From: Collinsella aerofaciens | GTDB lineage: Bacteria > Actinomycetota > Coriobacteriia > Coriobacteriales > Coriobacteriaceae | Assembly (NCBI RefSeq): GCF_902364355.1 | Contig: NZ_CABJDK010000002.1 | Location: 271,923 to 335,922 of the forward strand | Length of the DNA stretch: 64,000 bases | Reading direction: 5' to 3' | Shown: positions 26,341-33,951 of the stretch, in pieces | How positions within the stretch are numbered: the stretch's first letter is position 1 | Layout of the letters: each line of letters begins with the position of its first letter | Program-made: the position numbers and the translations under genes | The notes under the pieces: model-generated | What the model was told of the DNA's origin: nothing | The model's input: the letters and a program-made list of their open reading frames with translations, nothing else | The model's database searches: none

Positions 26341-26370
26341 GGAGGGCGCCCTTGAAAGAGGGCGCCCTCC
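26341..26370 (+). terminator. Hairpin after the EIIA gene
   Basis: A perfect 11-bp stem GGAGGGCGCCC / GGGCGCCCTCC with an 8-base loop, 42 bases after the stop. No T run follows, so termination is uncertain. The 200 bases from here to nagB hold no gene but are G+C-rich and could fold as a leader. Confidence 0.5.
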
Positions 26371-26570
26371 GTGGCAAGATGGGATTTGTCCGAAGCTAAA
26401 CGGCTTTGGGTCACCGTGGACGGGCAGGGGCCTCGACGCGGCTAGACACGAGACACATACATTACGCGACCTCGCCCTGGTGGCCGCACACGTTGGTTGC
26501 GGCCGACGCGGGCCGCGGGCAAGTGCTTGTAAGGGGAGCCTTGCCTCTCTTGTACGAGAAAGGACGCGTA

Positions 26571-27299
26571 ATGAAGATCATTAAAGCTAAAGACTACGAG
26601 GATATGAGCCGCAAGGCCGCCAATATCATCTCGGCGCAGGTTATCCTCAAGCCCGATTGCGTGCTGGGTCTTGCCACCGGCTCCACCCCGATCGGTGCCT
26701 ACAAGCAGCTCGCTGCTTGGTACGAGAAGGGCGACGTCGACTTTGCCGAGGTCAGCACCTACAACCTGGACGAGTATCGCGGCCTTTCGCACGACGATCC
26801 CCAGAGCTATCACTACTTCATGCGTGAGAACTTCTTCGATCACATCAACATCGACCTGAACAACACGCATGTGCCCGACGGTTCCAACCCCGACGCCGCC
26901 GCTGCCTGCTCTGAGTACGACAAGATCGTCGCCGCCGCCGGTTACCCGGATCTGCAGCTGCTCGGCATTGGCAACAACGGCCACATCGGTTTCAACGAGC
27001 CCGATGACCACTTTTCCAAGGGCACGCACTGCGTCGACCTCACCGAGAGCACCATTCAGGCCAACAGCCGCCTGTTCGACAGCATCGACGATGTTCCCCG
27101 TCAGGCCTACACCATGGGTACCCAGACCATCATGTATGCCCGCATGATCCTAGTCGTCGCCAACGGCGAGGCCAAGGCTCAGGCCGTGCATGACATGTGC
27201 TATGGTCCGGTTACGCCCGCGTGCCCGGCTTCGATCCTGCAGCTGCACACCAACTGCGTTGTCGTTGCCGACGAGGCCGCCCTTTCGCTCTGCGAGTAG
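26571..27299 (+). CDS. nagB: Glucosamine-6-phosphate deaminase
   Basis: A 242-residue NagB that converts glucosamine 6-phosphate to fructose 6-phosphate and ammonia. The start at 26571 follows GAGAAAGGA; the open frame upstream is not coding. Motifs: LATGSTPIGAY (substrate phosphate), NLDEYRGL with the catalytic Asp, and GIGNNGHIGFNEP with the catalytic His. Length fits the shorter Gram-positive form without the allosteric C-terminal extension. No nagA is adjacent. Closed by a terminator. Confidence 0.95.
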   Translation: MKIIKAKDYEDMSRKAANIISAQVILKPDCVLGLATGSTPIGAYKQLAAWYEKGDVDFAEVSTYNLDEYRGLSHDDPQSYHYFMRENFFDHINIDLNNTHVPDGSNPDAAAACSEYDKIVAAAGYPDLQLLGIGNNGHIGFNEPDDHFSKGTHCVDLTESTIQANSRLFDSIDDVPRQAYTMGTQTIMYARMILVVANGEAKAQAVHDMCYGPVTPACPASILQLHTNCVVVADEAALSLCE

Positions 27300-27331
27300 C
27301 GCGAATCCTGCATCTCGACATAGCCTTGCCT

Positions 27332-27359
27332 AAGGCCTCCGCTTTGCGGGGGCCTTTTT
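27332..27359 (+). terminator. Terminator of nagB
   Basis: AAGGCCTCCGC / GCGGGGGCCTT (one G-U) with a TTT loop, followed by TTTTT. Confidence 0.88.
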
Positions 27360-27747
27360 GTTATCCCTCTCCGCCCGCTTGACCAAAATCTTGCCGCAAG
27401 CTTGACGAATGCCGGATGCCCAACAGTTTGATTCATTCCATACCAGATTCTATGCAAAAATGCCACCAAAAGGTCGTAGACGGTAGCGGGTGCTAGGCGA
27501 GTTGAATGACATAGCTGAACCTTGTTCATTTGCGTTACACTGCCGCTTAGATGGGACAAGCTGACAAGCTCATTTACCTGCTTAAAGACCGATTAGTCGG
27601 GGGATTAATAACAATCGGCCCTCGCTGTACAAAAACTTGCCGCTTGCGTACCAAAAGACAACCTAAAACGCAAGGTCGCTCTATTCATAGCGCGGCTTGT
27701 ATGGTCTTGCGGTTACAGTGTCCATACGGTCGAGTTGAGGAGCGGGC
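27360..27747. other. 388-base upstream region of the BTAD regulator
   Basis: No gene is seen. A related motif occurs twice: CCAAAATCTTGCCGCAAG ending at 27400 and ACAAAAACTTGCCGCTTG ending near 27646; the first contains the palindrome CTTGCCGCAAG. These could be binding sites of the large regulator that follows. The region is more A+T-rich than the genes around it. Confidence 0.4.
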
Positions 27748-30747
27748 ATGGTAAACGATTTGAGCGGTATAGACGACCTCGAGCTGATGCCGCTGGGCGG
27801 AGGCTATATGGTGCGACGCGAACGCTTGATGAATGAGCTTATCGCCAAGGGCCGAAAAGCCGGCATCGTGGTTCTTTATGCGCCCGACGGGTTTGGGAAG
27901 ACCTCGGTGCTGCTGCAGTACACCCATGAGGTTAAATGCGACCCGACGCGAGGCCCCGTGCGGATTATCGAGGCCGATCGCGCCATTGGGCGCGAGGTGT
28001 TTATGCAGCTCGAGGTGGTTACCGAAGAACTCAAAGACAAACCGCACTCCCTTATCGCGATTGATAATGTGCCAAACCTCGATCAGCACGATACCGAAGA
28101 CCTCATCGACAGGATTCGCGGCCTGCGCGCTATGGGGATAGGGGTCTTTATCTCCTGCCGTCCTTCAAATCGTCAGCTGATTCATGGGCTGGGCGATTCG
28201 GTTAAGATCAATGCGCAGATGCTCAAGGTGCATGCCTATGAGTATTCGGCGTGGGCATCGGCGTTTTCGATCAGCACATCGCTCGACTTTTATCAGCTTA
28301 CGCAGGGCGTGCCCGAGCTCGTCTCGGCATTGCAGACGGGTCTGTATGGCCAAGGCGACGTAGCCGGTCTGCTCGAAAACGAGATTGTCAACGTATATGG
28401 CGCGGCACTTGTCGATCTGGCTTCGCTCGACAATAATGCGCTGTTTTGCGTGGCATGTCTCATGGTTTTGATGGGCGAGGGCAATATCGCAGAACTCGAG
28501 GCTTGTGGGGTGAGGTTGTCGATGGTCGACCAGTCCTACTTTGTACGCGACTACCCGATCTTTGGCTTGGATCCCGCCGAGCGGAGTTTTACGTGTCTGG
28601 GCACGGAGGATAACGGACGCTTGCGCTTGCGCAAGTTGGTGGCCGAGGTTCGCCCCGAGCTTGTTCCGAGGGCGGCCCGGATTTTGCTTAAGGCGGGTAG
28701 ATGCGATGCGGCGATGGGCCTGGCGGACGCCTTTTTGGACCGTGAAGCGGTCCTTGAACTTGCTGGGCAGTATGGGGTCGATCTGGCTCTGACGGGGCAC
28801 GGGGCCGATATCTGCCGGGCAGCGCTGGGCACGATCGATGCCGACGATCCGGCTCCAGAGCCAACGCCTGCTGAGGCGCTCGGCGTATATCTGGCGGCGG
28901 TCAGCGTGTCCAATACAAAGCTCGCTCGCTATATGGCATCGGTCATCGAGCGCGGGGGCGAACGGGCGGCCTGCGAAATAGACCCTGTTTCATGGAGGGT
29001 GGCCCAGACACTGACGGCTGTTTGCTATGGGGACAACGGGCTTGGGCTTCCTACGAACCTGGCCGTGCCAGAAATAGAGACGTCCCACACCGCACTCGAC
29101 ATGCTGTCCGCGCATATCGAGGTCAAGCGATGCCTGACCGAACGGGGAGATGACGGCGGCGTTCTACAGCAGCTCAAAACGAGCAAGGCCTACGACTGTG
29201 AGCTCGACATCGCGGGGATTGTTATACGGGCCGATAGCATGCTGGTGGAGCTCTTTGACGGGTCGTTTACGGGAACCGACGAGCGCGACGACGAGATGAC
29301 GGTGGTGCGGGAGGCGCTCGACGTGCGTGGGCTTAAGGCGATGGCTATCTGGGTGCGCATGGTGTTGGCGGCACGGCGGCTCCTTTCCGGCCTGCCGGTA
29401 ACCGACGACGCGGCGTTCAACGAGCTCGATCGTTTTGCCGTGCGCATGCGCGACAACCAGATTCAGCTGTTTGGCCTGTTGCTAGAAGGCTGGCAGTCGC
29501 TGGCAGAGGGACGGCCGGTTAATGCAAAGTTCCGTGCGGTCCAAGTGCTCAAACTTGCCGAGGAGTCGATTGCGTACATGCGCGATAACGCATTGCTGCT
29601 GGAGCGCGCGGCGTATCTGCGTAACACCTCGATGGTTTCGGTACGCGAGGAAGCGGAGTTGCTCGATATAAGCCAGACGCAGGTTGGTGGTGCAGAAGCC
29701 TGGATGGTGGCGCTGCATTTGGCTTGCGCGGGGCGAGATAGCGATCTTGCGGCCTGGATGTCCATGAATCGCGCGGGGATTCTGGAACCATCGTATCGGC
29801 TCTTTGCGCGCCTTGCCATGCATTGTCTGGGCGAGCCGGCGACCAGGATTCGCAAGAAGCTTCCCGTGCGCGAGCTGTCGCGGTACTCGCTGCGCGACGA
29901 TTTGGAAGGGGAGGGCGAGCGCCTGTTCCAGGCTGGCGAGGTTGAAGCCGTTGATACCATCGACCATATCGAGATTCGCATGTTTGGTGCGTTCCGCGCC
30001 GAGCGCGACGGGTTTCCCATCACGGACAAAATGTGGCGCCGCAAGAAGGCGGCGACGCTTGCCGAGCGGCTTGCACTGGGCATGGATGCGCTCGTCGACC
30101 GCGAGACGCTGGCAATGGAGTTGTGGCCCCATGCCGAGTTCAATAGCGCCCGCAACAACCTGTACTCGACGATATCGCGCTTGCGGTCGGCTTTGGGACC
30201 GACGCCGGATGGCAAGTCGTGTGTGCTCATCCAAAATGAATGCATCGGACTCAACGGCGACTACGTCAAGACCGATGTACGGCTGTTTGACCAGATAAGC
30301 CGCGAGGTTTTGGGAAATCGCACGGGTGCGCGCGGGCCCCATTTAGTTGAGCTGTGCCTTAAGATTGAGCAGCTTTATGCCGGACCGCTGTATGTTCCCA
30401 ATGGCTGTAATCCAACCTACTTTTTGCGCATGCGGCGCATTATGCAGTCAAAGTACATCGATTGCATGATTAAGGGGGCAAATGCCGCTCTAGAAGAAAA
30501 CGACCTGCAGTCGGCGATTTGGCTGGCGGAGTCGGGGCTTCGGCAGGAAACGGCGCGTGAGGATATGGTGCGCTGCGCCATGCGCGTCTACAGTGCGGCG
30601 GGGCGGCGGCGCGATATCGTCGAGCTGTACAGCGGGCATATGCACCATCTGAGGGAGCAGGTCAATGGCGTGCCCGAGCCCGAGACGCGGCGTCTATACG
30701 AGCGCTTGGTGGAGGGACGGCTCAATCGCGTGCTGGTCGAGCGATAA
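27748..30747 (+). CDS. Large ATPase regulator with C-terminal BTAD (SARP-like) domain
   Basis: A 999-residue cytosolic protein. The N-terminal 250 residues look like a signal-transduction ATPase: Walker A is APDGFGKTS and a Walker B-like strand HSLIAIDNV follows. The middle 450 residues are helical repeats. Near residue 745, IEIRMFGAFRAERDG begins a winged-helix domain with WRRKKAATLAERLAL and ELWPHAEFNSARNNLYSTIS, then a helical bacterial transcriptional activation domain to the end. This is the AfsR/MalT-like layout, with the DNA-binding part near the C-terminus. Target genes and signal are not evident: nagB lies before it and the next gene is convergent. Start at 27748 follows GAGGAGCGGGC. 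Confidence 0.85.
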   Translation: MVNDLSGIDDLELMPLGGGYMVRRERLMNELIAKGRKAGIVVLYAPDGFGKTSVLLQYTHEVKCDPTRGPVRIIEADRAIGREVFMQLEVVTEELKDKPHSLIAIDNVPNLDQHDTEDLIDRIRGLRAMGIGVFISCRPSNRQLIHGLGDSVKINAQMLKVHAYEYSAWASAFSISTSLDFYQLTQGVPELVSALQTGLYGQGDVAGLLENEIVNVYGAALVDLASLDNNALFCVACLMVLMGEGNIAELEACGVRLSMVDQSYFVRDYPIFGLDPAERSFTCLGTEDNGRLRLRKLVAEVRPELVPRAARILLKAGRCDAAMGLADAFLDREAVLELAGQYGVDLALTGHGADICRAALGTIDADDPAPEPTPAEALGVYLAAVSVSNTKLARYMASVIERGGERAACEIDPVSWRVAQTLTAVCYGDNGLGLPTNLAVPEIETSHTALDMLSAHIEVKRCLTERGDDGGVLQQLKTSKAYDCELDIAGIVIRADSMLVELFDGSFTGTDERDDEMTVVREALDVRGLKAMAIWVRMVLAARRLLSGLPVTDDAAFNELDRFAVRMRDNQIQLFGLLLEGWQSLAEGRPVNAKFRAVQVLKLAEESIAYMRDNALLLERAAYLRNTSMVSVREEAELLDISQTQVGGAEAWMVALHLACAGRDSDLAAWMSMNRAGILEPSYRLFARLAMHCLGEPATRIRKKLPVRELSRYSLRDDLEGEGERLFQAGEVEAVDTIDHIEIRMFGAFRAERDGFPITDKMWRRKKAATLAERLALGMDALVDRETLAMELWPHAEFNSARNNLYSTISRLRSALGPTPDGKSCVLIQNECIGLNGDYVKTDVRLFDQISREVLGNRTGARGPHLVELCLKIEQLYAGPLYVPNGCNPTYFLRMRRIMQSKYIDCMIKGANAALEENDLQSAIWLAESGLRQETAREDMVRCAMRVYSAAGRRRDIVELYSGHMHHLREQVNGVPEPETRRLYERLVEGRLNRVLVER

Positions 30748-30779
30748 AAAACGGGCGCCCGAAGTACTTGGGCACCCGT
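30746..30779 (-). terminator. Terminator of yhbY
   Basis: On the minus strand ACGGGTGCCC / GGGCGCCCGT (one mismatch) with a 9-base loop is followed by TTTTTT. It overlaps the stop region of the convergent BTAD gene. Confidence 0.8.
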
Positions 30780-30816
30780 AAGCTTGCTATGTGTTGGCTC
30801 GCCGGATCATTGGCTC

Positions 30817-31116
30817 TTAGACGAGCTTGATCTTCTCGATGTCCTTGCGCGAGGACTCGCGATACAGCGAGAACTTGCGGCCGATGACCTGGACGACCTC
30901 GGCGTGGCAGCGCTCAGCGAGCTCTTCGGCGGCCTCGCGGGCGGAAAGACTGGAGCCATCGAGCACGGAGCACTTAACGAGCTCGTGCTTCTCCAGGTAG
31001 GCGACCGTCTGCTCGACGGTGCCCTCGTTGACATCGGACTTACCGATGATGATGGCGGGGTTGAGGTGATGGGCCATGCTGCGAAGCTGCTTGACCTGGG
31101 CTCCTGTCAGTGCCAT
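30817..31116 (-). CDS. yhbY: YhbY-family (CRM domain) RNA-binding protein
   Basis: A 99-residue CRS1/YhbY domain protein associated with the large ribosomal subunit precursor. It has the N-terminal LTGAQVKQLRSMAHHLNP, the GxxG-like loop IIIGKSDVNEGTV and the C-terminal QVIGRKFSLYRESS. Normal length. It is single, with 158 bases between it and the methyltransferase upstream on the same strand; a GGCCCC-gtcgc-GGGGC hairpin lies in that gap near 31140-31160. Confidence 0.93.
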   Translation of the reverse strand: MALTGAQVKQLRSMAHHLNPAIIIGKSDVNEGTVEQTVAYLEKHELVKCSVLDGSSLSAREAAEELAERCHAEVVQVIGRKFSLYRESSRKDIEKIKLV

Positions 31117-31274
31117 GGGTTCTCGCTTTCTATGTATGGGGCGCCCCGCGACGGGGCCTTAATCTACGTGAGCTGTCCTACGATAGCGCAGGAACGGCGC
31201 GGTGTGGGGCGCGTTTGCCCAGTTCGCAAAGAATGCGGATGCCGAGGTGATGGGCAGCTCGGGCTGTGAACGGG

Positions 31275-32162
31275 CTACGAGCGGGATTCAGAGACCGGTT
31301 CCCATGCAATAAACGCCCAGCGAACCTTACGGATATGGTCGAGCATATAGCACCCCTGCGGCACGCCCTTGGAGCCCGGCTCACCGGCATGGGGATTCTC
31401 GATCATGTGTTGGGCGATGTAGTCGCGCAGACGGTCGACCTTATCCTCGTTGCCATGCTCAAGCATGCGGGAAAAGTCCGCCACGCCTGCCTCAAGGCTA
31501 TCGAAGGTATCGCGACGAGGCGATTCAAAGTACGTGACCTGCGGCAGGGCACCCATCTGAATGAGAATGTTAAAGGCGTACACAAAGCCATTGCTGCAGG
31601 TAACCGAGGCGCCGATGGCGTTCATCAAGTGCAGATCATAGCGCGGGCTGGAGTTGGCGACCATCGTGACAGCACAACGCCGACGAGCCGTTCGATTAAG
31701 CTTGGCAAGCGCATCTTTTAGATTGGTCGTCGTAACCGACCGACTGGCAAAGGCAACATCCACCGCTTTCGCGACCGGTCCAACCAAATCCCAATCATCA
31801 TCCCAAGCAAGCTCAAGCGGCGTTATGCGCCCCTCGAGCCCGTAATACTCAATGCCGGCATCAAGGGTGCCCAACATAGCGGGGGAGAAGTCGGCTGCAA
31901 TCACAGGATGCCCAGCCTGAGCAAGCGGAATAGCAATCGACCCAGCCCCACACCCCATATCAAGCACCGATTCACCAGGCTTTAACGCCAACAGCTTCAT
32001 AAAGTCCCGGGCATACGGGGCAGTCTCCAACGGCCGAAAATGCCGAGCCCGCTTATCCCATTCAAAAGAATCATCAGCCCGCCGCCGATCAGCTTGCAGA
32101 CGCATCCATTCGCCATTCCAATCCGCAGAAAGCAGATCAGAACGAATCTCCCCATCAACCAC
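31275..32162 (-). CDS. SAM-dependent methyltransferase (class I)
   Basis: A 295-residue methyltransferase. The SAM-binding motif I is SVLDMGCGAGSIAIPLA, followed by the acidic end of strand 2 (VIAADFSP). The C-terminal third contains several aromatic and histidine residues around HMIENPHAG. I chose GTG at 32162 because AGGAGG is 7 bases upstream; the longer frame would translate a terminator hairpin. Substrate is unknown. The gene's most notable trait is that an intrinsic-terminator-like hairpin ends 19 bases before its start codon, implying control by attenuation. Confidence 0.85.
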   Translation of the reverse strand: MVDGEIRSDLLSADWNGEWMRLQADRRRADDSFEWDKRARHFRPLETAPYARDFMKLLALKPGESVLDMGCGAGSIAIPLAQAGHPVIAADFSPAMLGTLDAGIEYYGLEGRITPLELAWDDDWDLVGPVAKAVDVAFASRSVTTTNLKDALAKLNRTARRRCAVTMVANSSPRYDLHLMNAIGASVTCSNGFVYAFNILIQMGALPQVTYFESPRRDTFDSLEAGVADFSRMLEHGNEDKVDRLRDYIAQHMIENPHAGEPGSKGVPQGCYMLDHIRKVRWAFIAWEPVSESRS

Positions 32163-32181
32163 GGGCCAACCTCCTAGCAAC

Positions 32182-32213
32182 AAAAAAGCGACTCCTCCCA
32201 AAAGAAGAGCCGC
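32182..32213 (-). terminator. Terminator-like hairpin just before the methyltransferase start
   Basis: On the minus strand GCGGCTCTTC pairs with GAGGAGTCGC (two G-U pairs) and is followed by TTTTTT, then the ribosome site AGGAGG (32170-32175) and GTG at 32162. Its position suits an attenuator. No known riboswitch consensus was recognised in the leader. The remainder of 32163-32478 holds the inverted repeat 32328-32461 and no gene. Confidence 0.7.
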
Positions 32214-32327
32214 AACCAGCATATATCAGAAAGAACCGATCCAACGCCAAACCGCCATACCAGCAAAGTAGGGCAGAAGCGAAGCGACTGCCAAAGGGAT
32301 AGAACCCAACCGAGGGCCCGTTGTGCG

Positions 32328-32461
32328 GGAGCCCCGGGGAGGGCAAATATATAAGGTCGATCGCGAGTTCCGCACGAGCCGGAGAGCACTTAATGTGCTC
32401 TCCGTGCGAGCCAGGACTGTCCGAGCAGGCGACCTTATATATTTGCCCTCCCCGGGGCTCC
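32328..32461. repeat. 32-bp perfect inverted repeat enclosing a smaller hairpin
   Basis: Arms 32328-32359 and 32430-32461 are exact reverse complements. The 70-base interior holds a nested hairpin: GGAGAGCAC-ttaat-GTGCTCTCC flanked by CGCAC...GTGCG. The build resembles the 41-bp repeat at 12157-12299 although the sequences differ. It lies just after the minus-strand UPF0210 gene. Confidence 0.85.
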
Positions 32462-32478
32462 TCGCCCGAACCCCTCAG

Positions 32479-33843
32479 CTAGTTCTTCAGCGAGTTCAGT
32501 GGTGCCGGGAAGCGTCCACCGCGGTGGGCAAGCACAGTGCCGGCGTTGGGGTTCACCGGCATGATGGGTGCACGGCCAAACAGGCCGCCGTACTCGACGC
32601 AGTCGCCCACGCCCTTGCCGATGGCAGGAATCACGCGGACGGCCGTGGTCTTGTTGTTGATGACGCCGATGGCCATCTCGTCGGCGATGATGCCGGCGAT
32701 GGTCTCGACCGGGGTGTCGCCGGGGATGGCGATCATGTCCAGGCCAACGGAGCACACGCAGGTCATGGCCTCGAGCTTCTCGAGCGAAAGCGCACCGGCT
32801 TCGACGGCGGCGATCATGCCGGCGTCCTCGGACACGGGGATAAAGGCGCCGGAAAGACCGCCCACGCTGGAGCTGGCCATGACGCCGCCCTTCTTGACGG
32901 CATCGTTGAGCATGGCGAGCGCGCAGGTCGTGCCCGGGCCACCGCAGGTGCCCACGCCGATGATCTCGAGGATGCGCGCGACGGAGTCGCCGATGGCAGG
33001 CGTGGGAGCCAGCGACAGGTCGACAATGCCCTTCTCGACACCCAGACGATGGGCGGCCTCGCGGCTCATGAGCTCGCCGGCACGGGTGATCTTAAAGGCG
33101 GTCTGCTTAATCTTTTCGGCGACTTCCATCATCGAGGCGGAATCGGGCAGCGTCTCCAGGGCTGCGGCCATAACGCCGGGACCCGAGACGCCTACGTTGA
33201 TGACGGCGTCGGCCTCGCCACCGCCGTGGACGGCGCCCGCCATAAACGGGGAGTCCTCGACCATGTTGGCAAAGCAGACAAACTTGGAAGCGCCGACGGA
33301 ATCCTGGTCGGCCGTGAGTTTAGCGGCATCGATGATGGTCTGGGCGGCCATCAGCACGGCGTCCATGTTGATGCCGGCGCGCAGGCTGGCGACGTTGACG
33401 CTGGAGCAGACGCGGCTCGTGGTGGCGAGCGCCTGCGGAATGGACTGTATAACGCGACGATCGGCGTCGCCGATGCCCTTCTGGACGAGTGCGGAGAAGC
33501 CGCCCAGGTAATCGATGCCGAGCGTTTCGGCCGCGCGGTCGAGGGCATGCGCGATGGGGGTGAGGTCCTCATCCTTGCAGCATGCGGCGATCTGGGCCAC
33601 CGGGGTGACGGAAACGCGCTTGTTGACGATGGGGATACCGTACTCGCGCTCGAGGTTCTCGGCGGTCTCGACCAGATGCTCAGCCGTGTGCGTCACGTGG
33701 TCGTAGATCTTCGTGCACATGCGGTCGAGGTTCTCGTCACCGCAACCCATGAGCGAAACACCCATGGTGATGGTCCTGATGTCGAGGTTCTGCTCCTCAA
33801 CCATGCCGCGGGTTTCCGCGATTTCTGCGGGCGTGATCGCCAT
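32479..33843 (-). CDS. UPF0210 / PFL-like family protein
   Basis: A 454-residue protein of the UPF0210 (DUF711) family, structurally related to pyruvate formate-lyase-type barrels but with no proven activity. The start at 33843 ([14 protein letters not shown]) has AGGAGCG upstream; the longer frame is not supported. Recognisable stretches are [48 protein letters not shown] and [19 protein letters not shown]. In many genomes a small ACT-domain gene precedes it; none is present here. It lies 108 bases after metH on the same strand, with a hairpin between. Confidence 0.85.
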   Translation of the reverse strand: MAITPAEIAETRGMVEEQNLDIRTITMGVSLMGCGDENLDRMCTKIYDHVTHTAEHLVETAENLEREYGIPIVNKRVSVTPVAQIAACCKDEDLTPIAHALDRAAETLGIDYLGGFSALVQKGIGDADRRVIQSIPQALATTSRVCSSVNVASLRAGINMDAVLMAAQTIIDAAKLTADQDSVGASKFVCFANMVEDSPFMAGAVHGGGEADAVINVGVSGPGVMAAALETLPDSASMMEVAEKIKQTAFKITRAGELMSREAAHRLGVEKGIVDLSLAPTPAIGDSVARILEIIGVGTCGGPGTTCALAMLNDAVKKGGVMASSSVGGLSGAFIPVSEDAGMIAAVEAGALSLEKLEAMTCVCSVGLDMIAIPGDTPVETIAGIIADEMAIGVINNKTTAVRVIPAIGKGVGDCVEYGGLFGRAPIMPVNPNAGTVLAHRGGRFPAPLNSLKN

Positions 33844-33888
33844 CCTTGCGCTCCTATCTGCCAAAACGAGCATAGTCTTATCTATTCT

Positions 33889-33926
33889 AACGTGCCGCAC
33901 GTGCCAAGTGGCGCATGCGGCACGTT
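33889..33926 (-). terminator. Hairpin after metH
   Basis: An 11-bp stem AACGTGCCGCA / TGCGGCACGTT with GCCACTTGGC pairing inside the loop. The minus-strand tail is only weakly T-rich (TTAGAAT), so readthrough into the UPF0210 gene is possible. Confidence 0.5.
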
Positions 33927-33951
33927 TTGGTGCTCGGTTGTTTCCGTTGTG

